From NCBI RefSeq assembly GCF_017591435.1, contig NC_059292.1:28158543-28222542 (forward strand): 64,000 nucleotides of DNA, read 5' to 3'. Positions 35,641 through 48,904 of the stretch are shown one piece after another. Source of the stretch: Portunus trituberculatus. Taxonomy: Eukaryota > Arthropoda > Malacostraca > Decapoda > Portunidae. Within the stretch, counting starts at the first letter, position 1. Each line of letters opens with the position of its first letter. The notes under the pieces are model-generated. The model was not told where the DNA came from, ran no database searches, and saw only the letters and a list, made by a program, of their open reading frames with translations. The position numbers were made by a program, and so were the translations under genes.

Positions 35641-38340
35641 TCATTCAGAGCGACAAGGGCTGGGCGGGTGGGGTGTAGGTGCTTCACCATTGCGGTGCTT
35701 TTGTGCAGCTGGAGAGTCTGGAGCTGGGGATGGGACAGGATGGAGGAAGCGTCGGTTCCTCCACCATACTCGGCCACTGGGCATCCTCACCTGGTAGTCC
35801 CGCGATCGTCCGACACCCATCACAGTACCCACTATATCCCATTGCTTCGTAGTAGCGTTCTGGATATAGACGAGGGATCCAGTCTTGAGAGGTGGAAGAG
35901 GGTGAGCACGGTCATTGTACCGTGCTTCAACGTCCTGGGCACGTTTGGCAGCGCAACGGTTGCAGCTCTCTGCTCTGGCCTGCCATACCTTCGCAAAAGA
36001 GCTAATGTGGGCAGGGAGACACGAGCGAAGTGGGTGGCCATAGAGTGTCTGGGCTGGGGAGCGTCCTGTGTTACGTAACTCCAACAGTCCCCTGTCAAAC
36101 ACCTCACAGTCGATGTTTCCAGATGGAGCCACTTTCAGGATGAGGTATTTCACTGCCTTGACAGCAGCCTCTGAGTGGCCATTGGACTGTGGATAGGGAG
36201 GCGTTGACACATCGTGGCGTATTCCCCATCGCTCCAAGAAGTCGGCGAGCTCTCAACTGGTGAATTGGGGGTCCTCCATGCAGAGGCGTACTGGTACTCC
36301 CAGGTCCCTGAAGAGGTGCTGGAAGTGACGTATGGTGGCAGCAGATGTCGTGTCTGTGCCAAAGGAAACCACCACGGGCCAACCAGAGAGATGATCAGCA
36401 ACAACCAGGAAGTGCTTCTCAGATGCACTGAAGTAATTGGCTGACACTGACTCAAAGGGCCTGGTGGGTTTGTTGTCTGATAGGAGTGGTTCCTGCTGTT
36501 TGCTGGGCTGCATGACTTGGCATGGTTCGCAGGCCCTAACCGTGTTGACGATGTCAGCGTCGATCCCAGGCCAGTAGACAGCCTGTCGTGCCCGACGCTT
36601 CGTGGCCTCTGCCCCACGATGGCTGTCATGTAGGCGGGCCAGGGTGCGTCGTCGTAGAGCAGCAGGGACAACCACCCGTGCGCCGTACAGGACAATATCT
36701 CCATCGCAATAGAGTTCGTCTCGTATTTTCCAGTACGGGCGTAGTGCATTGTGAAGAGTGTAGCGGTCGTTGGGGAATCCCTTCTTCACATTTTCCACGA
36801 GCTGTACGTAGGAGGGGTCGGCACGCATTGCTGTCTGTAGCTCTTCCAGGACCATGTCGTCATTCTGGTGAGGATTAGCAAGGGAGTCCGTGGCAGGTTG
36901 CGTGACCAGTCGTCTTATGGATTGGTGGGTCTCGGTGTCTAGCAGGCTGTCTTCTGGAGTTGGATGGCTTACTGGGGCACGGGAAAGGGCATCAGGGATG
37001 CAGAGGTCCTTCCCGGCACGCCATACTGCAGTGAAGACAAACGCCGAGATCTTCTCCTTCAGCCTCTGAAGTCATTGGTTTTCTATGGCATCTAGCGTGT
37101 AATTGTTCAAAATAGATACAAGTGGGCGATGGTCGGTGACTAAGTCGAAGTTCTGTAGGCCTGCTAGGTAGAACTTACATCTTGTCATTGCCCATACCAC
37201 AGCCACTAGTTCAAGCTCGATGGTAGCATAGCGCATCTCAGCGTCTGTGAGGAAGCACGAGCCACACTGCACGAGCCGGAACTTTCCACCGCCGTGATTC
37301 TACAGGAGGATGTATCCTACCCCGAAGAGGCGAGAGGTGTCTGTCTGCAGGACGGTGGGTAGAGCCGGGTCGAACGTAGCGAGGACTGGGGGACTGGATA
37401 GGGCTTTCTTTATGTTACTGAAGGCCTGGTCGTGATCAACAGTCCATGTGAAGGTCCTCTTTGGGTTCATCAGAGGGCGTAAAGGTGCAGCAGCAGTGGA
37501 AATGGCAGGGGGAGAAATTAGCCCATGAAAGAGTGTAAGTCGGTCAGGTAAGCAGGCGTCGTGAAGTCTGCTATGGCACTGACTTTCTCCAGATCTGCTG
37601 TGATGCCTTGTTCTGAGAGCCAGTAACCACAGAACGATACTGTAGGTGATGCCAAGGTAAATTTGGCAGCATTGAGGGTAATACCATTATCTCTGCACCT
37701 AGACAGAACCTGACACGGTTGAGGTGTGTAAGGTAGTCCTCGTCATAGAGGAGGATGTCGTCCATTACCTTAACACAGTTTTGGATGCCTTGGAGTGCCA
37801 TGTCGCCGCGTAGACAAAAGGCATCACCTGTCGCGGCAAAACCCCATAGGGCCACGGCAGTATTGGAAGCGACCATATGGCGTGATGAAAGTTGTCAAGG
37901 CCCGATCCTCTTCAGCAAGCTCGATCTGCCAGTACCCACACAATGGATCAATCGTTGTGAAGTATCGTGCCTTGGCGTCCACGCTTCGTATGGCAGCGAA
38001 TGGAGTGGGTGAAGGGTGGGCTGGTCGAGATACTTGGTTGTTGAGCTTGGAAAGGTCAGTAGTAATGTGGATGCCTCCATTTGGTTTTGCTACGACGACC
38101 ATCGGGTGGCACCAGGGAGATGGTTCGTCGCCAGCTGGAGTGATAACACCCTGTGCCATCATGGAGTCAAGCTCCGCCTTGACAGCGTCCCTGAAGGCGA
38201 GGGGAATCAACCTTGGGGTGTGGATGGCGAACGGCTGAGCGTCGTCCCGTAGGTGGATTCGCATCGGTGGTCCAGCCATGGTCTTGAGCCGTGCACTCCT
38301 GAGATCTTCTTTGTCCACGAGCACGTCCTTGTACTCTTCA
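35641..38340 (-). pseudogene. pol region of the Ty3/Gypsy element (RT, RNase H, integrase), broken
   Basis: The RT begins near 38324 in a different frame from gag (KAELDSMMAQGVITP, then YWQIELAEEDRALTTFITP) to about 37830. A one-base slip near 37850 changes frame, and the catalytic VMDDILLY box follows at about 37770. Another break lies near 37710. RNase H (ELELVAVVWAM, TDHRPLVSIL) is at 37272-37072. Integrase follows: an HHCC-type zinc-binding segment, GLVP-like core and a C-terminal domain to 35641. In-frame stops stand near 37310, 37072 and 36253, each explicable by a single transition. At the place of the first integrase catalytic Asp the codon reads Asn (SANYFS, near 36437). The copy cannot transpose on its own. 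Confidence 0.9.
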
Positions 38341-38352
38341 AGGAAGTAACGT

Positions 38353-40215
38353 TTAGCCTCTGAAGGTGAGTTGAAGGACGGGAGTGGTGTAGCAGAAGAC
38401 AGGGTGGGTCGAGAGTGACAGCCTCGTGGCAGCTCCGTTTGGTGGCACTAGGCTTCGTGTGTGTCCTCTCATGTCCACTGGTGGTGGTGTGCCGGGCACG
38501 TATTTGCTTGGGAAATCCTTCGGCACAATCCTCAGATCTCGGCAGAGCTCCCAAGACAGGAGTGGTGCAGATAAAGAACTGTGCACATCAATCCATCCAT
38601 GACAGGAAACAGGACCGTAGGTGATTTCAGCGTAGAATGAACCCAATGTGGCCTTCATTTTGGAACCGTCTGCGTTGTAGTAGGACACTTTGGAGGGTGG
38701 TACTAGGTCTCGTTTGGTGAGGCCTAAGCCTGTAAGGTGCTGCAGGCCTATCACGGTCGTCTCTGCACCCGTGTCGGGTATGGCATCGAGAAAGCCAGAT
38801 TTACCGCTGTGGGTGACAGCGATACAGATGGTTGGAGACGGTTGTGCGTTTGGACGTTTGGCAGACGTTCTTCGTATGTGGCTGTCGTGCTGCGTAGGGT
38901 TGCACCGGGGTTCAGGTGATGGCTGTGTTCGTACTACGTTGAGTGTAGACCGCTTGTTCTTGTCAGTTTTCGTAGAAGTCGTAGACATGCTGCAGAAGCG
39001 ATCATAGTGGCCATACCGAGAGCAGGTCCCACATTTGGCAGCTCGGGCAGGGCACTTGTCCGTGTGTGCATAGTGTCCCTTGCGTCCACAACCACGACAA
39101 ACACATGTTACAGACGGATTTGACTGGGAGCCGTGCTGCTTCTTGTGGTCGTTGCCCGTTTGGTGAGTTGAAGACGAAACAGGAGAGGCGTCAGTCTTCT
39201 GCGTTCGTGCTGCCTTTTTGTCCTTCTTGTACCGTGAGACTGCTCGCATGGCGGGTGGGGCTCGTAGCGCGGAGGTGGCGGATCTGGTGGCCTCGTGTGA
39301 CCTACACTCTGTCAACATCTCTTGAAGTGAACAAGTGGCAGGCATGGCGATGAGTTTTTGCGTCAGCTCTTCGTCATTTACACCCATGAGGATTCCGTGT
39401 TTAATCCACACCTCTTCGCATTCGCGAGCGTGAACTTTGCAGACGTCAATTTCTTCTGATGCACTCTTCAGCCTAACGAAGAAGTCGTCAAACGTCTCGT
39501 TCTCGGCTTGTTTGCAGCTAGAGAATGCACGCCTGCGTAGAGCTTCGTTGTTCTGTCCTTTGACATGCTCCTGTAGCTTGTCAAGGACCTCCTCCACTGG
39601 AGTTGATGAGTCTGGGGGCACCTGTAGCGTGTACTCGAGTGCTCGTTGCATTTGGAGTGACAGACACGCCCTCAGCTGAATAAGTTGCTTTGGCTGGGGC
39701 AACCTCGCCAAGTCCACCATCGTAGCATAGTCCATCCATCGTTGTCTCCACTCACGAAAAGTCTGGTACGTAACACCTGTGGCAAGGGGTGGTGGGGGCT
39801 GGGCGGGCATGGGTGGTTTTGTTGGCGGTGGAGCCGTGTGGCAGCGTGGCGGCGTTGACGCCTCATCGTCTGAGCTCTCAGTCGTGCGTGGTGGAGTGGC
39901 TGCACTTTGTTGTGGCAAGGCAAGTCGTATGGGGATGGTGTCAAAACGTCTGGCTTCGTCTGTCCGACGTCTGTCCTCCCTCGCAGTTTCTTCCTCGCGA
40001 CGACGTTCCTCCCTCGCAGCTTCATCCTCCCGTCGGCGTTCGTCCCTGACCGTGATCCACTGAAGAAGGGTGGCGAGGTCCGTAGCGGGAGGCAAACTCA
40101 CGTCGTTTGAACTTGCCGCGCCTGGGGTCGCATGAGATGGCTGCGGTGGGGGTGATGCTGCCGTGGGTGGGGAGGGCCGTGAGGCGTCTTCCATGGGTTT
40201 ACGTCCCTTATCCAT
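38353..40215 (-). CDS. gag-protease ORF of the Ty3/Gypsy element
   Basis: This is an uninterrupted 620-codon frame starting with ATG at 40215. A Pro/Ser-rich head is followed by a charged Arg/Glu coiled-coil-like stretch (residues 55-90), a Pro-rich linker and a retrotransposon gag domain (about 145-310). Two CCHC-type zinc knuckles follow at about 373-408; the second is a canonical CX2CX4HX4C and the first has a longer last spacing. An aspartic protease active site, DTGAE, lies at 481-485. The frame ends at 38353 before the RT, which is in another frame, so gag-pro and pol would need a frameshift. Gag would coat the RNA and the protease would process the polyproteins. Confidence 0.92.
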   Translation of the reverse strand: MDKGRKPMEDASRPSPPTAASPPPQPSHATPGAASSNDVSLPPATDLATLLQWITVRDERRREDEAAREERRREEETAREDRRRTDEARRFDTIPIRLALPQQSAATPPRTTESSDDEASTPPRCHTAPPPTKPPMPAQPPPPLATGVTYQTFREWRQRWMDYATMVDLARLPQPKQLIQLRACLSLQMQRALEYTLQVPPDSSTPVEEVLDKLQEHVKGQNNEALRRRAFSSCKQAENETFDDFFVRLKSASEEIDVCKVHARECEEVWIKHGILMGVNDEELTQKLIAMPATCSLQEMLTECRSHEATRSATSALRAPPAMRAVSRYKKDKKAARTQKTDASPVSSSTHQTGNDHKKQHGSQSNPSVTCVCRGCGRKGHYAHTDKCPARAAKCGTCSRYGHYDRFCSMSTTSTKTDKNKRSTLNVVRTQPSPEPRCNPTQHDSHIRRTSAKRPNAQPSPTICIAVTHSGKSGFLDAIPDTGAETTVIGLQHLTGLGLTKRDLVPPSKVSYYNADGSKMKATLGSFYAEITYGPVSCHGWIDVHSSLSAPLLSWELCRDLRIVPKDFPSKYVPGTPPPVDMRGHTRSLVPPNGAATRLSLSTHPVFCYTTPVLQLTFRG

Positions 40216-40617
40216 GATTGTGTGTATCTCTTAGTCAACCTACATCTCAACGACTCAAATAGGGATTACGGCATGGTAGAAAGAGACAATGGCAGAGGCA
40301 GTGTGGCAATATAAGTGCTTGTGAAGTGAAGTGTATGTAGGCGGGAAAAGACGATGCGTTCTGCTTGAGGCGGATACAAGGTGGGAGAGTGGCGCGGTGC
40401 CGGTGCGTGTGGTTCGTCGTGTCAGTGTGCCCCCCGGCAAGGTGCAGAGCAGGGGTGTACAGCACGCGCCCCTTTTTTCCCGTCGATGTTAACGCCTCTC
40501 TCAGCAATTTCGTCTTTCCCTTAACACTACACAATATAGCACTATATCACAGTATTATGCCACAAAACTCTGCCACTGGACACACCTGTAGTGCTGGTAG
40601 TAGGAGTAGACTGCTCA
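40216..40617 (-). other. Leader between primer site and gag
   Basis: This would be the untranslated leader of the element. No ORF on either strand is convincing here. Confidence 0.5.
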
Positions 40618-40637
40618 GTTGTAGTCTCACTGTGCCA
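40618..40637 (-). other. Candidate primer-binding site
   Basis: On the minus strand TGGCACAGTGAGACTACAAC directly follows the 5' LTR. The initial TGG fits the CCA end of a tRNA primer. The tRNA is not identified. Confidence 0.6.
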
Positions 40638-40916
40638 TGTTCTTTGTTGTTGTCCTGCTGTAGACCCTCGTCCAGCCATCTGTGGCACGTGGGTAGCAAG
40701 GATGTGTGTACAGAGACACATAAACAACAGATGAGATGTCCAAACAAGGTTCCTATTCTGTTAAGCAGATACACTCCAAAATACTACTCCAATAGGGGAA
40801 AATACAAGTGGTACCACGCTGCGTGGGTAGTCCGTACGGCAGCTGTCTACACGCTGCCTGGCGCTCGCCTAACTGATCGTACGGTAGGCTAGTTTGCCAG
40901 ATGTAACTGTCCCACA
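40638..40916 (-). repeat. 5' LTR
   Basis: It has the same length and ends as the other LTR. It would carry the element's promoter. Confidence 0.95.
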
Positions 40917-40921
40917 CATGC

Positions 40922-42795
40922 CAAGTCTGTTCTACAACTTGCCAAACACTCCTTCATAAATAGAAAATGTCAAAATCTTTCAAACTCAAACTCCCCTCAA
41001 GACTTCTGGCATCTAGCCAAAAACATCTCAAATAACTTTACTTCATCTTTCCCTCCTTTATTTCATTCTGATGGCACCACTGCCATCTCTTCTGTCCCTA
41101 AAGCTGAACTCTTCTCTCAAACCTTTGCTCACAACTCCACCTTGAACGATTCTGGGCATGTGCCTCCCTCTGACTGTTTCATGTCTACAATTAAAATTCT
41201 TTGTAATGATGTTTTTCATACCCTCGTTGGCCTAAACTCGGAAAGCTTATGGTCCTGATGGGGTACCTCTTATTGTTCTCAAAAACTGTGCTTCCGTGCT
41301 TACACCATGCCTGGCCAAACTCTTAATTTCAACTTTGTCTATCTACTTCTACCTTTTCTTCCTGCTGGAAGTTTGCCTACATTCAGCCTGTTCCTAAAAA
41401 GGGTGATCATTCCAATCACTCAAACTACCGTCCTATAACTTTAATTTCTTGCTTGTCTAAAGTTTTGAATCTATCCTGAATAGGAAGATTCTCAAACATC
41501 AGTCACTTCACAATCTTCTGTCTGATCGCCAGTATGGCTTCCGTCAAGGTCACTTTACTGATGATCTTCTGGCTTTCCTTACTGAGTTTTGGTCATCCTC
41601 TTTTAGAGATTTCGGTGAAATTTTTGCTGTAGCATTAGACAGTTTTTGATAGTCTGACATAAAGCTTTGATTTCAAAACTGTCCTCCTACGGCTTCTATC
41701 CTTCTCTCTGCAACTTTACCTCAAGTTTCCTTTCTGACCGTTCTATTGCTGCGGTGGTAGACGGCCAGTGTTCTCCTAAATTTATTAATAGTGGATCAGT
41801 TCCTCAGGGTTCTGTTCTGTCACCCACTCTCTTTCTAATTATTCATTAATGACCTTCTTAACCAAACTTCTTGCCCTATCCACTATGATACCACCTTACA
41901 TCTTTCCACATCCTTTCAGAGATGACCAACCCTTCAGGAAGTCAACAGATCACGCACGGACGTCACAGAACGCCTGACTTCCGATCTTTCTAAGATTTCC
42001 GATTGGGGTAGAGAAAATCTAGTAGTTTTCAATGCCTCAAAAACTCAACTCGACACAACCTTCCAGACAACTATCCCCTCTTCTTCAATGACACTCAACT
42101 GTCTCCCTCTTCCACAATGAATATCCTCTGCCTGTCCTTTGCTCATAATCTTAACTGGAAACTTCACTTCTCATCTCTTGCTAAAATAGCTTCTATGAAG
42201 TTAGGTGTTCTGAGGCGTTTCTACCAGTTTTTCTCACCCCTCCAACTGCTTACTCTGTATAAGGGCCTTATCCACCCTTGTATGGAGTACTCTTCGCATG
42301 TTTGGGGGGGTTCCAGTCACACAGTTTTACTAGATAGGGTGGAATCAAAAGCTTTTCATCTCATCAGCTCCCCTCCTTTGACTAACTGTCTTCAGCCTCT
42401 TTCTCACCCCCGAAAAGTTGCATCTCTTTCTATCTTTTATCGCTATTTTCATGCTAACTGTTCTACTAATATTACTATCTACATGCCTTCCCTCCTCCTG
42501 CGCCCTCGCTGCACAAGGCTTTCTTCTTCCCCACATCCCTATTCATCCAACTCCCTAACGCAAGAGTTAACCATTACTCTCAGTCATTCATCCCTTTCAC
42601 TGGTAAACTCTGGAACTCCCTCCCTGCATCTGTATTTCCGAATTCCTACGACTTGTCTTCTTTTAAGAGGGAGGTATCAAGGCATTTGCTCCCTAATTTT
42701 GGCTGATGCTTTCCCACTTTTTAGAGAGCCAGCACCCAAGTGGGCCTTATTTCAATTTTTTTTTTTTTTTTTTTGCCCTTGGCTGGCCGTCTCCC

Positions 42796-42797
<2 letters not shown>
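40922..42797 (+). mobile_element. Jockey-like LINE, main portion right of the LTR element
   Basis: The reverse transcriptase is readable in several frames. GPDGVPL lies near 41256 and a NYRPITLISCLSK block near 41425, and QYGFRQGH follows near 41530. A degraded KAFDxVWH region is at 41640-41690, SGSVPQGSVLSPTLF at 41790-41835 and a degraded DDTT box near 41890. The C-terminal region is open at 42117-42790 (LGVLRRFYQFFSPLQLLTLY, VWGGSSHTV). Stops and frameshifts are frequent. The 3' end (GCCCTTGGCTGGCC) matches the fragment in element J. A T-run lies near 42752 and the end merges into CA repeats rather than poly-A. Confidence 0.85.

Positions 42798-42827
<30 letters not shown>
42798..42827. 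repeat. (AC)n microsatellite
   Basis: This short AC tract lies at the 3' end of the Jockey-like LINE. Confidence 0.95.
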
Positions 42828-42829
<2 letters not shown>

Positions 42830-43490
42830 GGACCACACTGGGAGAGGATAGCCATCTCTTTCTGCTCAGATGAAGAATGGGGTGGTACCAAAGATTCTAT
42901 ACTTGTATATTTCTTGGGTAGTACTGTCACTGTGCGAACCAGAATTTTCGCAGATTCCCACGGGCTCAAAATTATTAGCAGTCGTCGCAACAGGACTGGC
43001 GCGAAATAATTACAAAGGATTTGATTGACATTACAAATGAGATTACCTTACTAAAAGGCACTTTTCTGAACAGCTCAAGTTCTCCGTCTACTTACTGGAG
43101 TGAAAAATTTGTTAAAACTTCTGATTACATAACGAATAAATTCAATATTTTTAATTAATGAGCTGGCTACCATCTCTTTCAGACAGACAGATCCTGGCAA
43201 CGAGTATAGATAACTATGAGGAAAGCTTGAAAATACTGCGTCATTAAGTTAGATTGTGGTGGATGGCAAGTATAGTAGTGTTTTCATTCCCTCCTAGAGG
43301 GACTCGTCGTCGCTTACTTTCGACTTGAGATCCCTGAAATATTTAATTTTCTCTTCCTACATGACATATGTGGTAGTATACGAAACTGATAAATGTAAAC
43401 ATATGTTTTCAAATAAAAAATGTAATGTAGGGTTTTAAATTTTCAGCAAATATTTGTATTACTGATCACTTAAATATCAGCTCTCCCAGC
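42828..43490. other. Unassigned
   Basis: No gene, repeat or transposon end is recognised. Confidence 0.5.
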
Positions 43491-43494
43491 TGCT

Positions 43495-43900
43495 AATCCC
43501 TTGCAAGTGGTCGCCATCGTCCGCATCCGCGTGGGACACACAACAATCGCCGCACACTTGTACTGCCTATGTCTGTCTCCTGATCACATCTGCCCTTGGT
43601 GTAGGACTATCCCTGAGACCATTGAGCATTTCCTGCTCTACTGCCCACGCTTCCACCCCCACTGCACTGCATTACGTTCTTGGCTCTCTGCCCTGGGCAT
43701 CGACCTGCTTACCCTCCTGGCGGCCTCAGGTGTCCATCCCTCCCGGCAATCTGCTGTCCTTCGCCTTACCTGTGCCTTCTTGAGGAAGACCGGCCAGCTA
43801 TCGCGCCTGTGATATCCACACAGGACTACTCCAGGGCTCATAAGGATTTAAAGATCTTCGCGGCCCTGACAACAACAACAACATCCCTTTCAAGTCCTTA
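43495..43900 (+). mobile_element. Non-LTR retrotransposon 3' end, different family
   Basis: A frame at 43501-43812 reads IRVGHTTIAAHLYCLCLSPD and HICPWCRTIPETIEHFLLYC. This is the Cys/His-containing C-terminal segment that follows the RT or RNase H in I/Jockey-type LINEs. A stop is followed by a short 3' region with a CAACAA-type tail near 43868-43885. All upstream parts are missing, as usual for 5'-truncated copies. Confidence 0.75.
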
Positions 43901-43914
43901 ACAACATATTGCAG

Positions 43915-44320
43915 CAATTATAAGAAATGAAGATTTCATGAGGGCCGATATGTATCCTGTGCCACTCAAACAAAGGCACACATCAACACCTATCATTCCA
44001 TCATTTACCAAAGGAGGAACAGAGGTACTGTACTATGCTGCAAAGTGATATAAAAAAAAAAAAAACTTAAATCCCTGTTATTTGTTTTGTGAGGTGTGTA
44101 CCAGTATCTCATTGTTCATGTTAGGAGAATGGGAAAGAACGACTCCGAGGAGGGAAAGGTGTCACGTTTAGAGGGAAATTCACTGTATTGCCTTATAAAC
44201 TATCTACATGGGGCTTCTTTCACCCGCCAACAAATGGATAAATATATAAAAAATTTCTATCAAGTTTTTGATTATTTTTTGCCAGCTATAGTGGGTGTTC
44301 CAATTGCTAGTGATCAGTAG
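43915..44320 (+). CDS. Candidate exon pair, unknown protein (3' end)
   Basis: Exon a (43915-44024) follows the acceptor ATATTGCAG and ends at a GTACTG donor, with 36 open codons after a two-base split codon and phase 0 at its end. Exon b (44105-44320) follows GTGTGTACCAG, starts in phase 0 and ends with TAG at 44318. Together they would encode IIRNEDFMRADMYPVPLKQ and on to FDYFLPAIVGVPIASDQ. The composition is protein-like, but I do not recognise a family. The intron is only 80 bases. A LINE end lies immediately before exon a, so chance or transposon origin is possible. Confidence 0.35.
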
Positions 44321-46155
<1,835 letters not shown>

Positions 46156-46690
46156 CTCGCTGCATCGAGAAATGGCCGTTTGGGCGGGGCAGAGGGATTC
46201 CCCGTGGTGTCAATTTTTTTTTTTTTTTTTTTTTTATCATTCTACTTCTTGTAACCCCGATCCACCTCCTTAACCCTTGTGGCTCTCTTTTCTTTCTTTC
46301 TTGTTTTATGTGAATTGCTATGTTTCCTAAGTTATTTCCGAAATTGTTATAATTTTTTGTCACACACCACCACTGAGATAAAAAAAAATCAAAGCAATGT
46401 TTTCTATACAGAGGTTTCATTTGCTCCAGTCGTAAACGTGGCATATGAGCGGGAGAGAGCGACATTCGCTTTGTGTCCTCTGGCCCCGCCCTCAATCACG
46501 TCAGTCTGCGTTCAGAAAGGATTGCGTGTGCACACACACACTCACCATGGATGCCCATGCTTCAACCTCGCCATATGGCCACCTTCATAGCCAAGCCAAG
46601 TTATTTATAACGTTAATAGATACTTCTTGGAAGAAAAAGCGAACGGAGCTCCTATAATCCCACCCTCACAAGCACTTACCAGAACAGCTA

Positions 46691-47853
46691 TGGCAACCAA
46701 AACAAGTGAAAGGAGTGTAAGAAGGATTTGTTCTGCATACAATCAAAGCTTGAACACACAAGCTGCACCAGACACACCGACGTTTTCCTCACCAAAGAAG
46801 AAAATCGTGCTGCGCCTGTTACAGGCTTTGATGACTTTGATAAGTGTGTATTGAGAAGAACTGTACTGGTGTTTTACGAGAGGAAGGAAATCCCAACTAT
46901 ATACAAGATAAAAGAACTGAGTGAACAAATCGGCTACAGTGGCTGCGAAAATTTCCTTCGCAAGGTTCTGCTGAAAATAGGTTGATGGCCGCAAATTCCT
47001 GATGAAGAGAAACGATGTCTTTGCAGCTCGTACAAAGTTTTTAAGAGAAATGCGGCAGCTTAAACAGTCAGACCACACTTTTGTTTACCTCGAGGAAACT
47101 TGGGTAAATCAAAACTGCACAGTTGGATTGATACTTCATCTCAAGAAGCAACAAGGAGTTAAACCGCCGACTGGAAAAGGAGCACGATTCATTATTCTTC
47201 ATGCTGGAACAAAATACGGTTTTATTAACAATGGTGAGCTGATATTCCAAGCAAAAAATGTGGTGATTACCACAATCAGATGAATGCAACAGTTATTGAA
47301 GAATGGTTTTGCATGCAGTTATTACCTAACATCCCACCAAACTCTGTCATTGTGATGGATAATGCATCGTACCATAGCAGACAAGTAGAAAAATTGCCAT
47401 CATCATCATGGAGAAAAACAGACATCAAAAACTTGGTTGTGCAAAAAGGAATTACAGTCAGTGATGATTTGTCAAAAGCAGAATTATAATTATGAACTGG
47501 CAAAGAATTCCCGTGTGGCAAAGAAGAGGTATGTTGTAGATGTTGCTACAGAGGCAGGACACATCGTTGTGAGGTTGCCGCCCTACCACTGTCAATACAA
47601 CTCCATAGAGTTGATTTGGGATCAGGTGAAGTCTTACATGTCCAAAAGGAACAACTTCAAAATGGCTGACCTCAAACCCTTGGTTAAAGAAGCTATGCGT
47701 GCCGTCACACCAGAAAACTGGAAGCAAGCACTTAAGCACGCCGAACAACTCCAAAAACATGACACAAATCAAGCCCGACCAGTTGAAATGTATGTTGACT
47801 CGTTCGTTATACACCTATCAGAGAGTTCGGATGAAACTTCGGAGTCGGACTAA
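46691..47853 (+). pseudogene. DD82E-type transposase of element L
   Basis: Pieces in several frames give MATKTSERSVRRICSAYNQS (ATG 46691), a middle part with TIYKIKELSEQIGYSGCENF, and from 47002 a catalytic core. The first catalytic site reads YLEETWVNQ, where Asp is expected at the Glu. The second is VIVMDNASYHS with Asp at 47358. The Glu is in YNSIELIWDQVK at 47608. Between these codons lie 247 bases, or 82 codons plus a one-base slip near 47487. That spacing far exceeds classical Tc1/mariner (34-41); I recall a DD82E group named Sailor in the IS630-Tc1-mariner assemblage, which this resembles. Stops at about 46985, 47281 and 47487 plus frameshifts make it dead. It ends SSDETSESD before TAA at 47851. 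Confidence 0.8.
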
Positions 47854-47963
47854 AATGTCATAGAGGATTAGGCCTCCGGGGGAAACCTCTTAGAAATAAA
47901 ACGCGCCTAGACTTTTACCTCAATGGTGGTGTGGAAAAAAAGTCAAAATAAATAAATAAATAC

Positions 47964-47965
<2 letters not shown>

Positions 47966-48051
<86 letters not shown>
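47966..48051. repeat. (TA)n(GA)n compound microsatellite
   Basis: About 66 bp of TA is followed by about 19 bp of GA, inside the 3' part of element L. Confidence 0.98.
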
Positions 48052-48424
48052 CAGGCGGGCGGCGGGTACGCAGGCCGTGTTATCTGTGGAGATGTGGCAC
48101 ACAGGGAAATTCCCCGTAGTAACTCCGCCAGTGTTGCCAAATCTAGCATAATTTTGTGCTTTTAGCATAATTTGAGTAAATTTGGACGTCTAGCATAATT
48201 TTTAGCATACCTATCAATTTAGCATAATCCTAATAGAATTCTGAAGCGTTTGGCATAATTCTAGCATAATTTACTAAAGATGAAAATTAACTGAAAATTA
48301 AATAAAAGTATACATAAGCAATAGGATGAACATGTTTGTCCTTTTCTGCCCTTTTTTGGGGGAAGAGTCTGTCCGTTTTTTAGCTCACGTGAAAACCCTG
48401 CTACTGACTTGACTCCACGGTCCA

Positions 48425-48565
<141 letters not shown>

Positions 48566-48567
48566 TC

Positions 48568-48770
48568 AGTGATGACAAGCTCTGCATCTATTATTTTTTT
48601 TCAAGGTATTTTCTCTATACCTTAGCAGGGTTTTATATTCTTTTTCAAGACTGCTTATGGTTAGCTACGGCCAAACCATAAGCTGTCTTGAAAAAGAATA
48701 TAAAACCCTGCTAAGATACAGAGAAAGTACCTTGAAAAAATAAATAAATAAATGCAGAGCTTGCCATCAC
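48568..48770. repeat. About 200-bp palindrome between two (TA)n tracts
   Basis: GATGACAAGCTCTGCAT on the left pairs with ATGCAGAGCTTGCCATC on the right, and the arms pair through AAGACTGCTTATGGTT / AACCATAAGCTGTCTT to a centre near 48667. Confidence 0.9.
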
Positions 48771-48812
48771 TTTTAATGAAATATGTATGAGAGAAAATCT
48801 GCCCATTTGTAC

Positions 48813-48815
<3 letters not shown>

Positions 48816-48902
<87 letters not shown>
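48816..48902. repeat. (TA)n microsatellite
   Basis: A TA tract of about 87 bp lies inside element K, right of the palindrome. Confidence 0.98.

Positions 48903-48904
<2 letters not shown>

Larger units (their letters stand above)
35299..40916 (-). mobile_element. Ty3/Gypsy LTR retrotransposon, complete outline, defective
   Basis: Two 279-bp LTRs bound a 5.6-kb element, and CATGC stands on both sides (35294-35298 and 40917-40921) as a 5-bp target duplication. On the minus strand the order is 5' LTR, primer site, gag-protease, RT, RNase H, integrase, polypurine tract, 3' LTR, which is Ty3/Gypsy order. The LTRs differ at roughly 16 positions by eye, about 94 percent identity, so the insertion is old enough to have decayed. 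It lies within a Jockey-like LINE. No envelope-like ORF is seen. Confidence 0.95.

Noticed and set aside
38690..39679. Plus-strand ORFs across the LTR element
   Set aside because: They are opposite the continuous gag-protease frame, which has zinc knuckles and a protease active site.
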